11,487 nt of DNA. It comes from Methanoculleus sp. UBA208. Its GTDB lineage: Archaea; Halobacteriota; Methanomicrobia; Methanomicrobiales; Methanoculleaceae. A model generated the notes under the pieces. It made no database searches, was not told the origin of the DNA, and was given only the letters and a program-made list of their open reading frames with translations. Location of the stretch: positions 1 through 11,487 of the forward strand of contig NZ_DAFZ01000107.1 of assembly GCF_002498065.1 (NCBI RefSeq), read 5' to 3'. This document shows, one piece after another, positions 1 to 6,485 of the stretch (positions are counted from its first letter, which is position 1; each line of letters begins with the position of its first letter). The position numbers and the translations under genes were made by a program.

Positions 1-7
1 TGCCGTC

Positions 8-1114
8 ATGGAAAGAGAGCATCTGAGAGCCACCGAACTGGATGCGACTCTTGCATCGATCGCATCGGGCGTCATCATCTACGATACCGCCGGGGCTATT
101 GTCCGGGTGAACGAAGCGGTGCGCAAGATGATCGACAGAGCGTCGCTCTCTCTCGATCCGATCCGTTTCGAGGAGCGCCAGGCGGGTTTTGGCGTCCTGC
201 GGGAGGATGGGACGCCGCTCTCTCTCGAGGCGACCCCGTACTACCGGGCGCTGCACGGAGAGACCGTGCAGGGAGAAGAGGTGATGGTCACCCGCCTGGA
301 CCGGGAACCGCTCTGGGTGGACACGTCGGCAGCTCCCATCCGCGATGCCGGCGGTGCTATCGTCGGGGCCATCGCCATCCTCACGGACATCACCGAGCGG
401 AAGCGGGCTGAGGAAGCGCTCATACGCCATACCGAAGAACTCACCCGGCTTCACCGCGAACTGGAGGCCGCGAACCGGGAGGCGAACCTCTACCTGGACA
501 TCCTCACCCACGACATCGGCAACACCGAGAACGTTTCGAACCTCTATGCCGACCTGCTCATCGAGTCCCTGGAGGGAGAAACAGCCGGATACGTGAAGAA
601 ACTGCAGCGCAGCATCCAGAAGAGCATCGAGATCCTGGGCACCGTCTCAACCATCCGCCGGATCCACCAGGCGTCTCCGGATCTCAAACCGATGGATCTT
701 GATGCCGCGATCCGGGGAGCAATGGAAGGTTATCCCGACAGCATCTTCTCCTATCACGGCGCGCATCACCAGGTCGAGGCCGATGACCTTCTCACCGTGG
801 TCTTTGCAAACCTCATCGGCAACGCAGTCAAGTTCGGTGGTCCCGAAGTCGTAGTCGCCGTCCGGACGGAACAGGATGACGGGTTCGTCCGGGTATCGGT
901 CGAGGATACCGGTCCGGGTGTCCCGGATAAAGATAAGCAGGAGATCTTCTGGCTGTACGAAATGAAGAAGCGAGGTGTCGGTAAGGGACTTGGTCTCTAC
1001 CTGGTGCAGATCCTCGTGGAACGCTACGGCGGCAGGATCTGGGTCGAGGACCGGGTGCCCGGCCGCCCGGAAGAAGGCGCGGCGTTCAGGTTCACACTGA
1101 GACCCGCCCTGTAA
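8..1114 (+). CDS. PAS-domain sensor histidine kinase (probably 5'-truncated by window edge)
   Basis: A cytosolic sensor kinase of the archaeal two-component type. Residues about 10-130 form one PAS domain, closed by the typical DITERKRAEE exit motif at 127-136. A helical linker follows (about 131-160), then a dimerisation/phosphoacceptor segment whose likely phosphorylated residue is His168 in THDIGN. The ATPase domain shows the N box (NLIGNAVKF, Asn268/Asn272), the G1 box (VEDTGPGVPD, 298-307) and the G2 box (GVGKGLGL, 323-330). No membrane segment is visible. The frame is open to base 2 and the first residues already look like the coil that precedes a PAS domain, so the ATG at 8 may be internal and further sensor domains may lie outside the window. 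No response regulator is adjacent, and the signal sensed cannot be told from the sequence. Confidence 0.9.
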   Translation: MEREHLRATELDATLASIASGVIIYDTAGAIVRVNEAVRKMIDRASLSLDPIRFEERQAGFGVLREDGTPLSLEATPYYRALHGETVQGEEVMVTRLDREPLWVDTSAAPIRDAGGAIVGAIAILTDITERKRAEEALIRHTEELTRLHRELEAANREANLYLDILTHDIGNTENVSNLYADLLIESLEGETAGYVKKLQRSIQKSIEILGTVSTIRRIHQASPDLKPMDLDAAIRGAMEGYPDSIFSYHGAHHQVEADDLLTVVFANLIGNAVKFGGPEVVVAVRTEQDDGFVRVSVEDTGPGVPDKDKQEIFWLYEMKKRGVGKGLGLYLVQILVERYGGRIWVEDRVPGRPEEGAAFRFTLRPAL

Positions 1115-1378
1115 ACCCACTGATCGGGTTAATTCCGGCGGATGATGCCGACACTCGTGTTTTACCCCGGGAGTGCCGATGCCCCTCTGTGCCGTGAGTT
1201 CAGCGATGAGATCGACATCGCTCTTCGAGTCCCCGGGCAATTGAGTTATACGCGTAGATCCCTTCGGCGCGATGGAATTCTCTGTCCTTTACAGGCAGTG
1301 CGGCCAGGCTCTGCATGGAAGGGGGTCGGAAGAAGAGAAGATGTGCGTTTCGCCAGCGATTTGACTGTGAACGGTAAA

Positions 1379-1463
1379 CGCCGAGGGGGAGATTTGAACT
1401 CCCGAGGTGCCGAACACCAGTGGCTTTCGAGGCCACCGCCTTCCCGGACTAGACTACCTCGGC
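1379..1463 (-). tRNA. tRNA-Ser (anticodon CGA)
   Basis: Read on the minus strand, the 85-nt element folds as a class II tRNA. The acceptor strands GCCGAGG/CCTCGGC pair fully, with discriminator G as expected for serine. The D stem is GTCT/AGGC. The anticodon stem GTGGC/GCCAC encloses CTCGAAA, giving anticodon CGA (reads UCG). A long variable arm has the core GGTG/CACC, and the T stem GGGAG/CTCCC encloses TTCAAAT. There is no intron and no encoded CCA (TTT follows), as is common in archaea. Confidence 0.96.
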
Positions 1464-1479
1464 ACAGAATCAGCCTAGG

Positions 1480-1503
1480 GTATTTAGGCTCTTCGACTAT
1501 AAT
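1480..1503. promoter_or_regulatory. AT-rich intergenic promoter region between tRNA-Ser and the ThiS-like gene
   Basis: The 52 bases between the divergent tRNA (5' end at 1463) and the ThiS-like ATG (1516) contain a TATTTAG element at 1482-1488 and a TATAATAG element at 1498-1505. TATTTAG is about 30 bases ahead of the ATG, so it could serve as a TATA box for a leaderless or nearly leaderless mRNA. Read on the other strand, CTAAATA is about 20-25 bases before the tRNA. Which element serves which direction is inference. Confidence 0.4.
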
Positions 1504-1515
1504 AGTATCGAGATA

Positions 1516-1719
1516 ATGCTCTGTCGATTCACTCTCATCCCGGACGGCAACGTGCTGATCTACCAGGGGCGGCCGGGGGATACCTACGAGGCCGCACTCC
1601 TCTCCTTCGGGCTCAATCCGGACGCGGCGCTGATCTTTCATCACGGAAGAAGCCTGCCGCAGGATAAAAAAATCGAGGAAGAGGAGGTCGGGATCTTCCC
1701 GGCCTCCTCACGCGGGTGA
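1516..1719 (+). CDS. ThiS/MoaD-like small beta-grasp protein with a non-standard C-terminus
   Basis: A 67-residue protein that matches the pattern of archaeal ThiS/MoaD/SAMP sulfur-carrier or ubiquitin-like proteins. It has an N-terminal beta hairpin (about 1-18), then a helix and turn GDTYEAALLSFGLNP (21-35), strand ALIFHHGRSLPQD (38-50) and strand EEEVGIFPA (55-63). Known members end in a Gly-Gly that is adenylated and thiolated or conjugated; this one ends Ser-Ser-Arg-Gly, so the usual diglycine is absent. No Shine-Dalgarno site precedes the ATG, in keeping with a leaderless transcript. No upstream in-frame ATG is present. It diverges from tRNA-Ser and converges on the thermosome gene with one base between stops. 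Fold assignment is fairly secure. Function as a sulfur carrier is uncertain, and it could be a non-conjugating relative. Confidence 0.72.
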   Translation: MLCRFTLIPDGNVLIYQGRPGDTYEAALLSFGLNPDAALIFHHGRSLPQDKKIEEEEVGIFPASSRG

Positions 1720-1720
1720 C

Positions 1721-3310
1721 TTACTGCGGGCCCGGCTTTCCTGCCTGGGTGATCATCATATCGTCGACGCGGACGAGGAGCATGGCCGTCTCGGTTGCGC
1801 TCTTGATCGCCTGGGTCTTCACCCGCAGGGGCTCGATGACCCCGGCCTCGCGCATGTCCACGACCTCGCCGTTGTAGACGTTGAGCCCGGCGTACTTCGC
1901 GCCGTCGGCGTGGACCTTGCGCATGTCGACGACCTTGTCGATCGTGTCGAACCCGGAGTTCTCCGCGAGCGTCCTCGGGATGACCTCGAAAGCGTTCGCA
2001 AACGCCTCGATGGCGAGCTGGACCCGTCCGCCGACGGTTGCGGCGTAGTCGCGGATGCGGAGCTGGAGTTCGGTCTCCACCGAACCGCCGCCGACGACGA
2101 ACTTGCCGTCCTCGATGGCATCCTGGACGACCCGGGCCGCGTCGTAAACCGCCCGCTCGAGTTCGTCCAGCAGCAGCTGGGAAGTGCCCCGCAGGAGGAT
2201 CGTGACGGCTTTCGGGTTGTCGCAGCCGGAGATGACCGTCAGGTCGGCGTCGGGGACTTCCTCGGCCGCCTCAGCGTGGCCGAGCGTCGCCGCGTTGAGC
2301 TCCTCGGGCTTGTTGACGATGGCGCCGCAGAGCGCTTTCGCGGCGAACTTCATGTCCTCTTCCTTTACGTCCTCGACGGCGTAGATGCCGTGTTTCGCGA
2401 GGTAATACTGCACGGCATCGGCAATCCCCTTCTGGCAGAGGACGACGTTTGCGCCGGAGGCAACGATCTGGTCGGCGAGTTTCTGGAGGGACTCGCGCTC
2501 CTGCTCGGAGAACGCCTTCATCTGGTCGGAGGAGGTGATCTTGATCTTCGACTTGACCTGGGTCTTCGTGACCTCGAGCGGCAGGGCGAGCAGGGCTACT
2601 TTAGCGTCCGTGACCTTTGTGGGCATCTGCTCGAAGACGCGCTTCTTGTCGATGACGATGCCCCGGATCAGGTTGGCGTCGTGCATCGAGTCGCCGACCT
2701 GCGTCTTGATCTTGATGTCGTCCTCGTCCACGACGTAGGTGCCCTGGCCTGTCTCGCTCGCGACCTGGCACACCGCGTCAACCACGATGCCGGCGATCTT
2801 GTCCTTGACGGCTTCGATGGACTTACCGGTCATGGCGGTGTCGGCGATCTTCAAGAGGTCGTCGCGGTCGCCGAATACGACCGTGATAGCCAGTTCGTCG
2901 AGAATTTCGAGGGCCTTCTCCATGCCGAGCTGGTAGCCGTTCGCGATGATCGTGGGGTGAACCTCCTGGGCGAGCAGTCTCTCCGCCTCTTCCATCAGCG
3001 ACCCGACGAGTACGGTTGCGGTCGTGGTGCCGTCGCCGACTTCGCCGTCCTGGGCCTCCGCAACCTCGACGACCAGCTTGCCGCCGGGGTGCTGCACGGA
3101 CATCTCGTGCAGGATGGTTGCCCCATCGTTCGTGATCACCACGTCACCGCTGGAGCTGACCAGCATCTTGTCCATTCCCCGGGGACCAAGCGTCGTCCGA
3201 ACGGCGGCCGCAATTGCCTTTGCAGCCATGATATTCGAGCGCTGCGCCTCGAATCCGCGCGTGCGCTCAACATTTTCCCGTAAAATAATGATGGGCTGTC
3301 CAGCAAGCAT
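1721..3310 (-). CDS. thsA: Thermosome subunit (group II chaperonin)
   Basis: An ATP-dependent cytosolic protein-folding chaperonin that assembles as a double ring with a built-in lid. At 529 residues it is a little shorter than most archaeal subunits. Signature motifs are TLGPRGMDKML (40-50), NDGATIL (61-67), the nucleotide-binding GDGTTT (92-97, with Asp93), the conserved Asp390 in VYDAARVV expected to act in ATP hydrolysis, and VVGGGSVE (405-412). The C-terminus ends in KPGPQ and lacks the Gly-Gly-Met-rich tail found in many thermosomes. The start at 3310 is supported by a strong Shine-Dalgarno site at 3318-3324 and by an N-terminus MLAGQPIIIL that is standard for the family. It stands alone with its own promoter. 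The symbol thsA is by family; which paralogue it is cannot be decided here. Confidence 0.97.
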   Translation of the reverse strand: MLAGQPIIILRENVERTRGFEAQRSNIMAAKAIAAAVRTTLGPRGMDKMLVSSSGDVVITNDGATILHEMSVQHPGGKLVVEVAEAQDGEVGDGTTTATVLVGSLMEEAERLLAQEVHPTIIANGYQLGMEKALEILDELAITVVFGDRDDLLKIADTAMTGKSIEAVKDKIAGIVVDAVCQVASETGQGTYVVDEDDIKIKTQVGDSMHDANLIRGIVIDKKRVFEQMPTKVTDAKVALLALPLEVTKTQVKSKIKITSSDQMKAFSEQERESLQKLADQIVASGANVVLCQKGIADAVQYYLAKHGIYAVEDVKEEDMKFAAKALCGAIVNKPEELNAATLGHAEAAEEVPDADLTVISGCDNPKAVTILLRGTSQLLLDELERAVYDAARVVQDAIEDGKFVVGGGSVETELQLRIRDYAATVGGRVQLAIEAFANAFEVIPRTLAENSGFDTIDKVVDMRKVHADGAKYAGLNVYNGEVVDMREAGVIEPLRVKTQAIKSATETAMLLVRVDDMMITQAGKPGPQ

Positions 3311-3317
3311 TGTATAA

Positions 3318-3324
3318 TCCTCCT
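3318..3324 (-). promoter_or_regulatory. Shine-Dalgarno site of the thermosome gene
   Basis: Minus-strand AGGAGGA lies 7 bases before the ATG at 3310. It is one of the strongest ribosome-binding sites in the window and fixes the thermosome start. Confidence 0.8.
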
Positions 3325-3351
3325 TTGTCCGTTAGGTTTGTTCAGAGGTTC

Positions 3352-3361
3352 TATATAAATT
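3352..3361 (-). promoter_or_regulatory. TATA box of the thermosome gene
   Basis: Minus-strand AATTTATATA is a near-consensus archaeal TATA element. Transcription about 25 bases downstream would begin near 3326-3332, leaving a leader of about 20 bases that contains the Shine-Dalgarno site. No clear heat-shock regulator operator could be recognised by eye. Confidence 0.75.
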
Positions 3362-3473
3362 AGTCGATAGGGGCCGGCCTTCCCGGGGCACACCGGCCGT
3401 TCGGTACGGGCGGATTGCCTTTCAGCTGGCTTTACACGCCCGGTACTCCCGGCAGGCGGGCCGGGGATTATTG

Positions 3474-3501
3474 AAAAAAGCGTGAGCCGGGTCTTCACCC
3501 G
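3474..3501 (-). terminator. Hairpin plus T-run at the end of gfcR-like gene
   Basis: On the minus strand CGGGT-GAAG-ACCCG forms a perfect 5-bp stem (3488-3501) that overlaps the stop codon of the gfcR-like gene. Flanking GAG/CTC could extend it. Eight bases later comes CTTTTTTC with six T (3474-3479). T-runs alone terminate archaeal RNA polymerase, so this is a plausible end for the prs cluster transcript. Confidence 0.55.
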
Positions 3502-4109
3502 AGTCTCGATATCGCGAAGAGCGAGTGGACCGGGACGCCGTCGATCTCCCGGGCACCCTGCTTGTCGAAGAGCGACCAGATCGCCATCGGCACGGCTCCG
3601 TGCCGCCGGAGGAACGCTATCGCCTCGGCAAGCGTCGTTCCGGTCGTGACGACGTCGTCGATGATGATGCAGCGCTGCCCGGTAATCGTGGAGAAGGTGC
3701 CCGAGAGGGATCCGGTGGGGGTCTCGCTCCGGCTGTGTTTCGCCGGGAGGTATACCGCGAGTTTCAGCCCCTCCTCCGCAGCGATCAGGGTGGCGAGCGG
3801 GATTCCCGACAGCGCGATGCCGACGACCGTATCCGGCTCCTCTCCTCCGGAACGCACGTCCTCCGCCTCCGCCAGGTAGAGGAAGCGCTTGAGCATCATC
3901 ATCGCCATGTCGCCGAGGAGGGTTCCATGGCTCCCTATCGCCGTCCAGTCGATGTGGACGTCTTTTGGGGCCTCCATGCCCTTTTGCTGGGTGAGCAGCC
4001 AGGTGACCGTCTCCATCGAGAGGCCCAGCTCGTCGGAGATCTGGCCGGGAGTGTGCCCTTCTGCCTGGAGCGCCTTTGCCTTCGTGATCAACTCTTCGAG
4101 GGCGGACAT
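3495..4109 (-). CDS. gfcR: GfcR-like HTH-PRTase transcriptional regulator (annotated elsewhere as orotate phosphoribosyltransferase-like)
   Basis: A 204-residue protein with an N-terminal helix-turn-helix (about 1-45, with TPGQISDELGLSMETVTWLL at 20-39) and a C-terminal type I phosphoribosyltransferase fold. The PRPP-binding signature IIIDDVVTTGTTL lies at 148-160. Related halophile proteins (GfcR) regulate sugar-degradation genes rather than making orotidylate, and the HTH argues for the same regulatory class here; the target genes are unknown. The frame runs upstream to 4511, but the ATG at 4109 gives the family N-terminus MSALEELI and sits about 27 bases after a TATA box, so the longer reading is rejected. 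It follows the nob1-like gene after 22 bases and lies in the same strand cluster as prs, whose product PRPP is its likely ligand. Confidence 0.85.
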   Translation of the reverse strand: MSALEELITKAKALQAEGHTPGQISDELGLSMETVTWLLTQQKGMEAPKDVHIDWTAIGSHGTLLGDMAMMMLKRFLYLAEAEDVRSGGEEPDTVVGIALSGIPLATLIAAEEGLKLAVYLPAKHSRSETPTGSLSGTFSTITGQRCIIIDDVVTTGTTLAEAIAFLRRHGAVPMAIWSLFDKQGAREIDGVPVHSLFAISRLG

Positions 4110-4131
4110 GGAGAAGAGATCTCCAGGTAAT

Positions 4132-4587
4132 CTATTTAAATTTTCTTTTGATTGCTGCGCCGCAGACCGGACATTCCCCCGGCTCCCGCCAGTATCGGCC
4201 GCACCCGCTGCACCGGTAGCGCCACTTAATAGCCCGGGCCGGCCGTTGCCGGATGCTCCTGGTCTCGATGCCGAGGCGGTGCGCGACGTTCTGGACCGCG
4301 AAGTCGTCGGTGACGAGGACGGCCGATAACTCCAGCGCGAGCGCGAGGATATCCCGGTCGGTCCCGGAGAGCACCCCGGCGTCCCCGGTCCCGAGTGCCG
4401 CCGCGTCGACCCTTGAGAGGTCTTCCTCGCGTGGTTCCCGGACCCGGAGTCCCGCGGCCGCGAGCGCCTCAAACCGGCACTTCGCATGGAGGTCGCCGAG
4501 TTCCCCGACAACCGAGGGGGTGGTCCAGGCCGTCTCCTCTATGGGCATCTCCGAGAAAAAGACCGAGGCGTCGAGGACCAGTGTCAT
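4132..4587 (-). CDS. nob1: Nob1-type PIN-domain rRNA endonuclease with C-terminal zinc ribbon
   Basis: A 151-residue homologue of Nob1, the endonuclease that matures the 3' end of 16S/18S rRNA in the small ribosomal subunit precursor. The PIN domain has the expected acidic residues Asp6 (VLDASVFF), Glu29 (VVGEL), Asp77 (TDRDILALALEL) and Asp94/Asp95 (VTDDFAVQNVA). A zinc ribbon follows, with Cys126/Cys129 (CSGC) and Cys139/Cys142 (CPVC). A longer frame begins at 4620, but the ATG at 4587 is preferred: it overlaps the rtcA stop as ATGA and places VLDAS at the family position. The tiny overlap implies translational coupling with rtcA. Domain order and length are typical of archaeal Nob1; a general VapC-like toxin is unlikely because of the Zn ribbon and missing antitoxin. 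Confidence 0.88.
   Translation of the reverse strand: MTLVLDASVFFSEMPIEETAWTTPSVVGELGDLHAKCRFEALAAAGLRVREPREEDLSRVDAAALGTGDAGVLSGTDRDILALALELSAVLVTDDFAVQNVAHRLGIETRSIRQRPARAIKWRYRCSGCGRYWREPGECPVCGAAIKRKFK
4133..4140 (-). promoter_or_regulatory. Internal TATA box formed by the end of the nob1-like gene
   Basis: Minus-strand TTTAAATA is made of the last codons and stop of the nob1-like gene (Phe-Lys-stop). Its centre is about 27 bases before the gfcR-like ATG at 4109, the spacing expected for a leaderless archaeal mRNA. A GGAG lies 15 or so bases before the ATG, too far for a normal Shine-Dalgarno site. Confidence 0.5.
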
Positions 4588-5570
4588 GCCGAGAACTCCA
4601 CGGTATCGTTCTCCCGGCACCTGATCGCGTACCCGAACGTTTCAAGCAGCCGGCAGGCGGTCTTCGCGTGCATCGAGAGGGTGTGGGTGCTGTACTCCCC
4701 GCCGTAGCAGGCGAGGTAGACGAGAAGCTGGTCGGCGAGGTGGACGTCGACCGTGCCCGGGCTGCGGCATTCTTCGATCAGGGCCCGGGCGGCCGTCCGG
4801 CCCACCTTTTCGGCGGGAAGCCCCCTCTTCCCGAGAGCGACGGCGCCCTTCGCCCCGCTCCACACCGTGACGGAACTCCCGGTGCTCGCACCGTCCTCCC
4901 GGGGGTCGAGAGCCACGGTGCAGGAGAGGCCGAGTTCGCTCTCGAGGAGGTTCCGGGCAGCTGCCGCCTGGCGCTCCGTGACGTGACCCGGGAGGCCCGC
5001 CGAGCAGGAGACAAGCCCGCACCCGCTATCTTCCCCCTCCGGGATCACGATCGGACCGGGCCGCCCGGGCTCCACCCGGACATGCACCCGCCCGCCTCCC
5101 CGGGGGTAGTACCCGCGTTCGAGCACCTCGATACGGATCGAGGCCCCGGCGCGGCGGAGGACCGGTGCGAGGACGCGGTCTACGTAATCGATCGTCGGGC
5201 TCCACGGCACCTCCGTCCCGCCCGTGACGGTGATGCTCCCGCCGGTATGAAGGGCGACCGGGAGCCACGCCTGCAGGATGAGAGGGATGCTCCCGGCGGT
5301 TCCGGGGTCGATCCGGAGATCGGCCCGCCGGAGCCGCCCCGGGGTGAAGGTGATCTCGCTGCTCCCGGGTGAAAGACCGGTGCATTCGGCTTCGCAGGCC
5401 CCGGCGACCGCCCGGACTGCGGCGATGTGCTGGGGCGCGAGCCCGGGGTTCGGTCGGTTCTGCCGGATCCGGGTGACGGTGACCGGAGTTCGAGAGATCG
5501 CCGATAGGGCGACCGCCAGGCGGAGGACCTGCCCCCCTCCCTCCAGGTGGGTTCCGTCAACGGTGAGCAT
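4584..5570 (-). CDS. rtcA: RNA 3'-terminal phosphate cyclase
   Basis: A 328-residue RtcA, which uses ATP to convert an RNA 3'-phosphate to a 2',3'-cyclic phosphate through a covalent histidine-AMP. Visible family motifs are the N-terminal DGTHLEGGGQVLR (5-17), the NPGLAPQHIAAV stretch (41-52), ERGYYPRGGG (151-160) and the region VHLADQLLVYLA (276-287). The likely AMP-accepting histidine is His301 in MHAKTA; many relatives have H-x-x-T-N here, so the Asn is replaced by Ala305. The start at 5570 overlaps the end of prs by 14 bases and gives the normal family N-terminus. The stop overlaps the nob1-like start by 4 bases. A cyclase of the Rcl1 non-catalytic type is less likely in an archaeon but cannot be excluded by eye. 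Confidence 0.93.
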   Translation of the reverse strand: MLTVDGTHLEGGGQVLRLAVALSAISRTPVTVTRIRQNRPNPGLAPQHIAAVRAVAGACEAECTGLSPGSSEITFTPGRLRRADLRIDPGTAGSIPLILQAWLPVALHTGGSITVTGGTEVPWSPTIDYVDRVLAPVLRRAGASIRIEVLERGYYPRGGGRVHVRVEPGRPGPIVIPEGEDSGCGLVSCSAGLPGHVTERQAAAARNLLESELGLSCTVALDPREDGASTGSSVTVWSGAKGAVALGKRGLPAEKVGRTAARALIEECRSPGTVDVHLADQLLVYLACYGGEYSTHTLSMHAKTACRLLETFGYAIRCRENDTVEFSA

Positions 5571-6414
5571 CTTCCCTGATCGCGGTAGCGATTGCGTTCG
5601 CGGCCGATATGAAGCTTGAGGCGTTCTCGTAGGTATCGCTGGAGACGACCGAAGCCACCCCCGCCGCCCGCAGGCGGGTATAGGCGCCGCTCGTGAGCAC
5701 CCCGTGAACGCAGGCCGCGTGGATGGATGCTGCTCCCTGCTCCCGGAGCATGCAGGCGGCGGTCGCGAGGGTCCCGCCGGTGGATATGATATCGTCCACG
5801 ATCACGACGTCCCGGCCGGCTGTATCGACGGTCTTTGGGGCGATCCGGACCTCTTCACCCGAGAGCCGGGTCTTTACGAGGTGGTCGCAGTCCCACCCGC
5901 CGACGGCGGCGACATCGGCCGCAAAGTCGGTCGCCCCTTCGTCCGGAGCGAGGACCAGAGGGTTCTTCAGGCGCAGGTCGCCGATGTACCCCCCGACGGC
6001 CGGGGCGATGGTGACGTCTCTCGTCGGGACGCCGAAATGATCCAGCACGCTTCGATCGTGGATGTTGACGACGAACGCCCGCTCGATCCCGGTCGAGAGG
6101 GCTCGCGCAACCGCCCGGGCGCTTATCGGCTCGCCCGGGAAAAAACGCCTATCCTGCCGCGAGTAGCCGAGATACGGGACCACCAGCGTGTTCCTTGATT
6201 GGTCGGCGGCATCGATCGCGAGAAGGGTCTGCACGAGCATATCGTTGTCCACGACGCTGCTGACGATCAGGGTCTCATCGTCGAGTTCTCCGCACTTAAG
6301 ATACATTTCTCCGTCGGGAAAACGGGTAAATTTCGTCTCGACCAATGGGGCCCCCAGTTTTTCGGCAATGCGGGCTGCGAGAACCTGGGACCGTTCCGTA
6401 CTGATTATTCTCAT
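5557..6414 (-). CDS. prs: Ribose-phosphate pyrophosphokinase (PRPP synthase)
   Basis: A 285-residue archaeal-type enzyme making PRPP from ribose 5-phosphate and ATP, the activated sugar for purine, pyrimidine, histidine, tryptophan and, in methanogens, methanopterin synthesis. The RFPDGEMY segment (31-38) and the YSRQDRRF ATP-binding loop (84-91) are present. His119-Asp120 in NIHDRSVLDHF are probable metal and nucleotide contacts. The flexible-loop KTRLSGEEV (181-189) and the PRPP loop VVIVDDIISTGGT (203-215) complete the active site. The length is that of the short archaeal form rather than the bacterial 310-320. Minus-strand AAGGTG lies 4 bases before the ATG at 6414. It is first in a cluster with rtcA, nob1 and gfcR and is divergent from lonB. 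Confidence 0.96.
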   Translation of the reverse strand: MRIISTERSQVLAARIAEKLGAPLVETKFTRFPDGEMYLKCGELDDETLIVSSVVDNDMLVQTLLAIDAADQSRNTLVVPYLGYSRQDRRFFPGEPISARAVARALSTGIERAFVVNIHDRSVLDHFGVPTRDVTIAPAVGGYIGDLRLKNPLVLAPDEGATDFAADVAAVGGWDCDHLVKTRLSGEEVRIAPKTVDTAGRDVVIVDDIISTGGTLATAACMLREQGAASIHAACVHGVLTSGAYTRLRAAGVASVVSSDTYENASSFISAANAIATAIREDAHR

Positions 6415-6450
6415 AGAACACCTTTGCTAGAAAGTATTTGAACGAGGATG

Positions 6451-6464
6451 AATAAATTATATAA
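6451..6464. promoter_or_regulatory. Shared divergent TATA region for prs (minus) and lonB (plus)
   Basis: The block AATAAATTATATAA contains the self-complementary TTATATAA at 6457-6464. On the minus strand it predicts a start near 6434, leaving about 20 bases of leader with the prs Shine-Dalgarno site. On the plus strand it predicts a start near 6475-6490, just ahead of the lonB ATG at 6496. One TATA element may therefore serve both directions. Confidence 0.55.
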
Positions 6465-6480
6465 GTACCAGTGCAGCAAA

Positions 6481-6485
6481 GAGGT
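6481..6485 (+). promoter_or_regulatory. Shine-Dalgarno site deciding the lonB start
   Basis: GAGGT lies 10 bases before the ATG at 6496. The alternative ATG at 6448 has GAGG directly before GATG with almost no spacing from it (6444-6446) and lies upstream of the TATA block, so 6496 is preferred. Confidence 0.55.

Noticed and set aside
1115..1378. 264-base gap between the histidine kinase and tRNA-Ser, including a 5-bp AACCC/GGGTT hairpin at 1114-1130
   Set aside because: No gene, repeat or RNA family could be recognised; the hairpin is short and lacks a T-run, so it is not called as a terminator.
1142..1516. Open frame of 124 codons on the plus strand and overlapping minus-strand frames through the tRNA
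   Set aside because: They run through the tRNA-Ser gene, have no ribosome-binding site and no recognisable protein pattern.
1910..3283. 457-codon frame antisense to the thermosome gene
   Set aside because: It is a mirror of a GC-rich, highly conserved coding strand, rich in Asp/Leu/Val runs, with no family resemblance.
3371..3398. GC-rich inverted repeat GGCCGG/CCGGCC upstream of the thermosome gene
   Set aside because: GC-rich sequence produces such pairs by chance; it lies upstream of the TATA box and no known operator could be matched.
4110..4511. Upstream extension of the gfcR-like frame
   Set aside because: It overlaps the nob1-like gene in another frame, is Ser/Arg/Pro-rich and unlike any domain, and starts upstream of the TATA box.
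4132..4587. VapC-like toxin reading of the PIN-domain gene
   Set aside because: The C-terminal zinc ribbon and lack of an antitoxin gene fit Nob1 instead.
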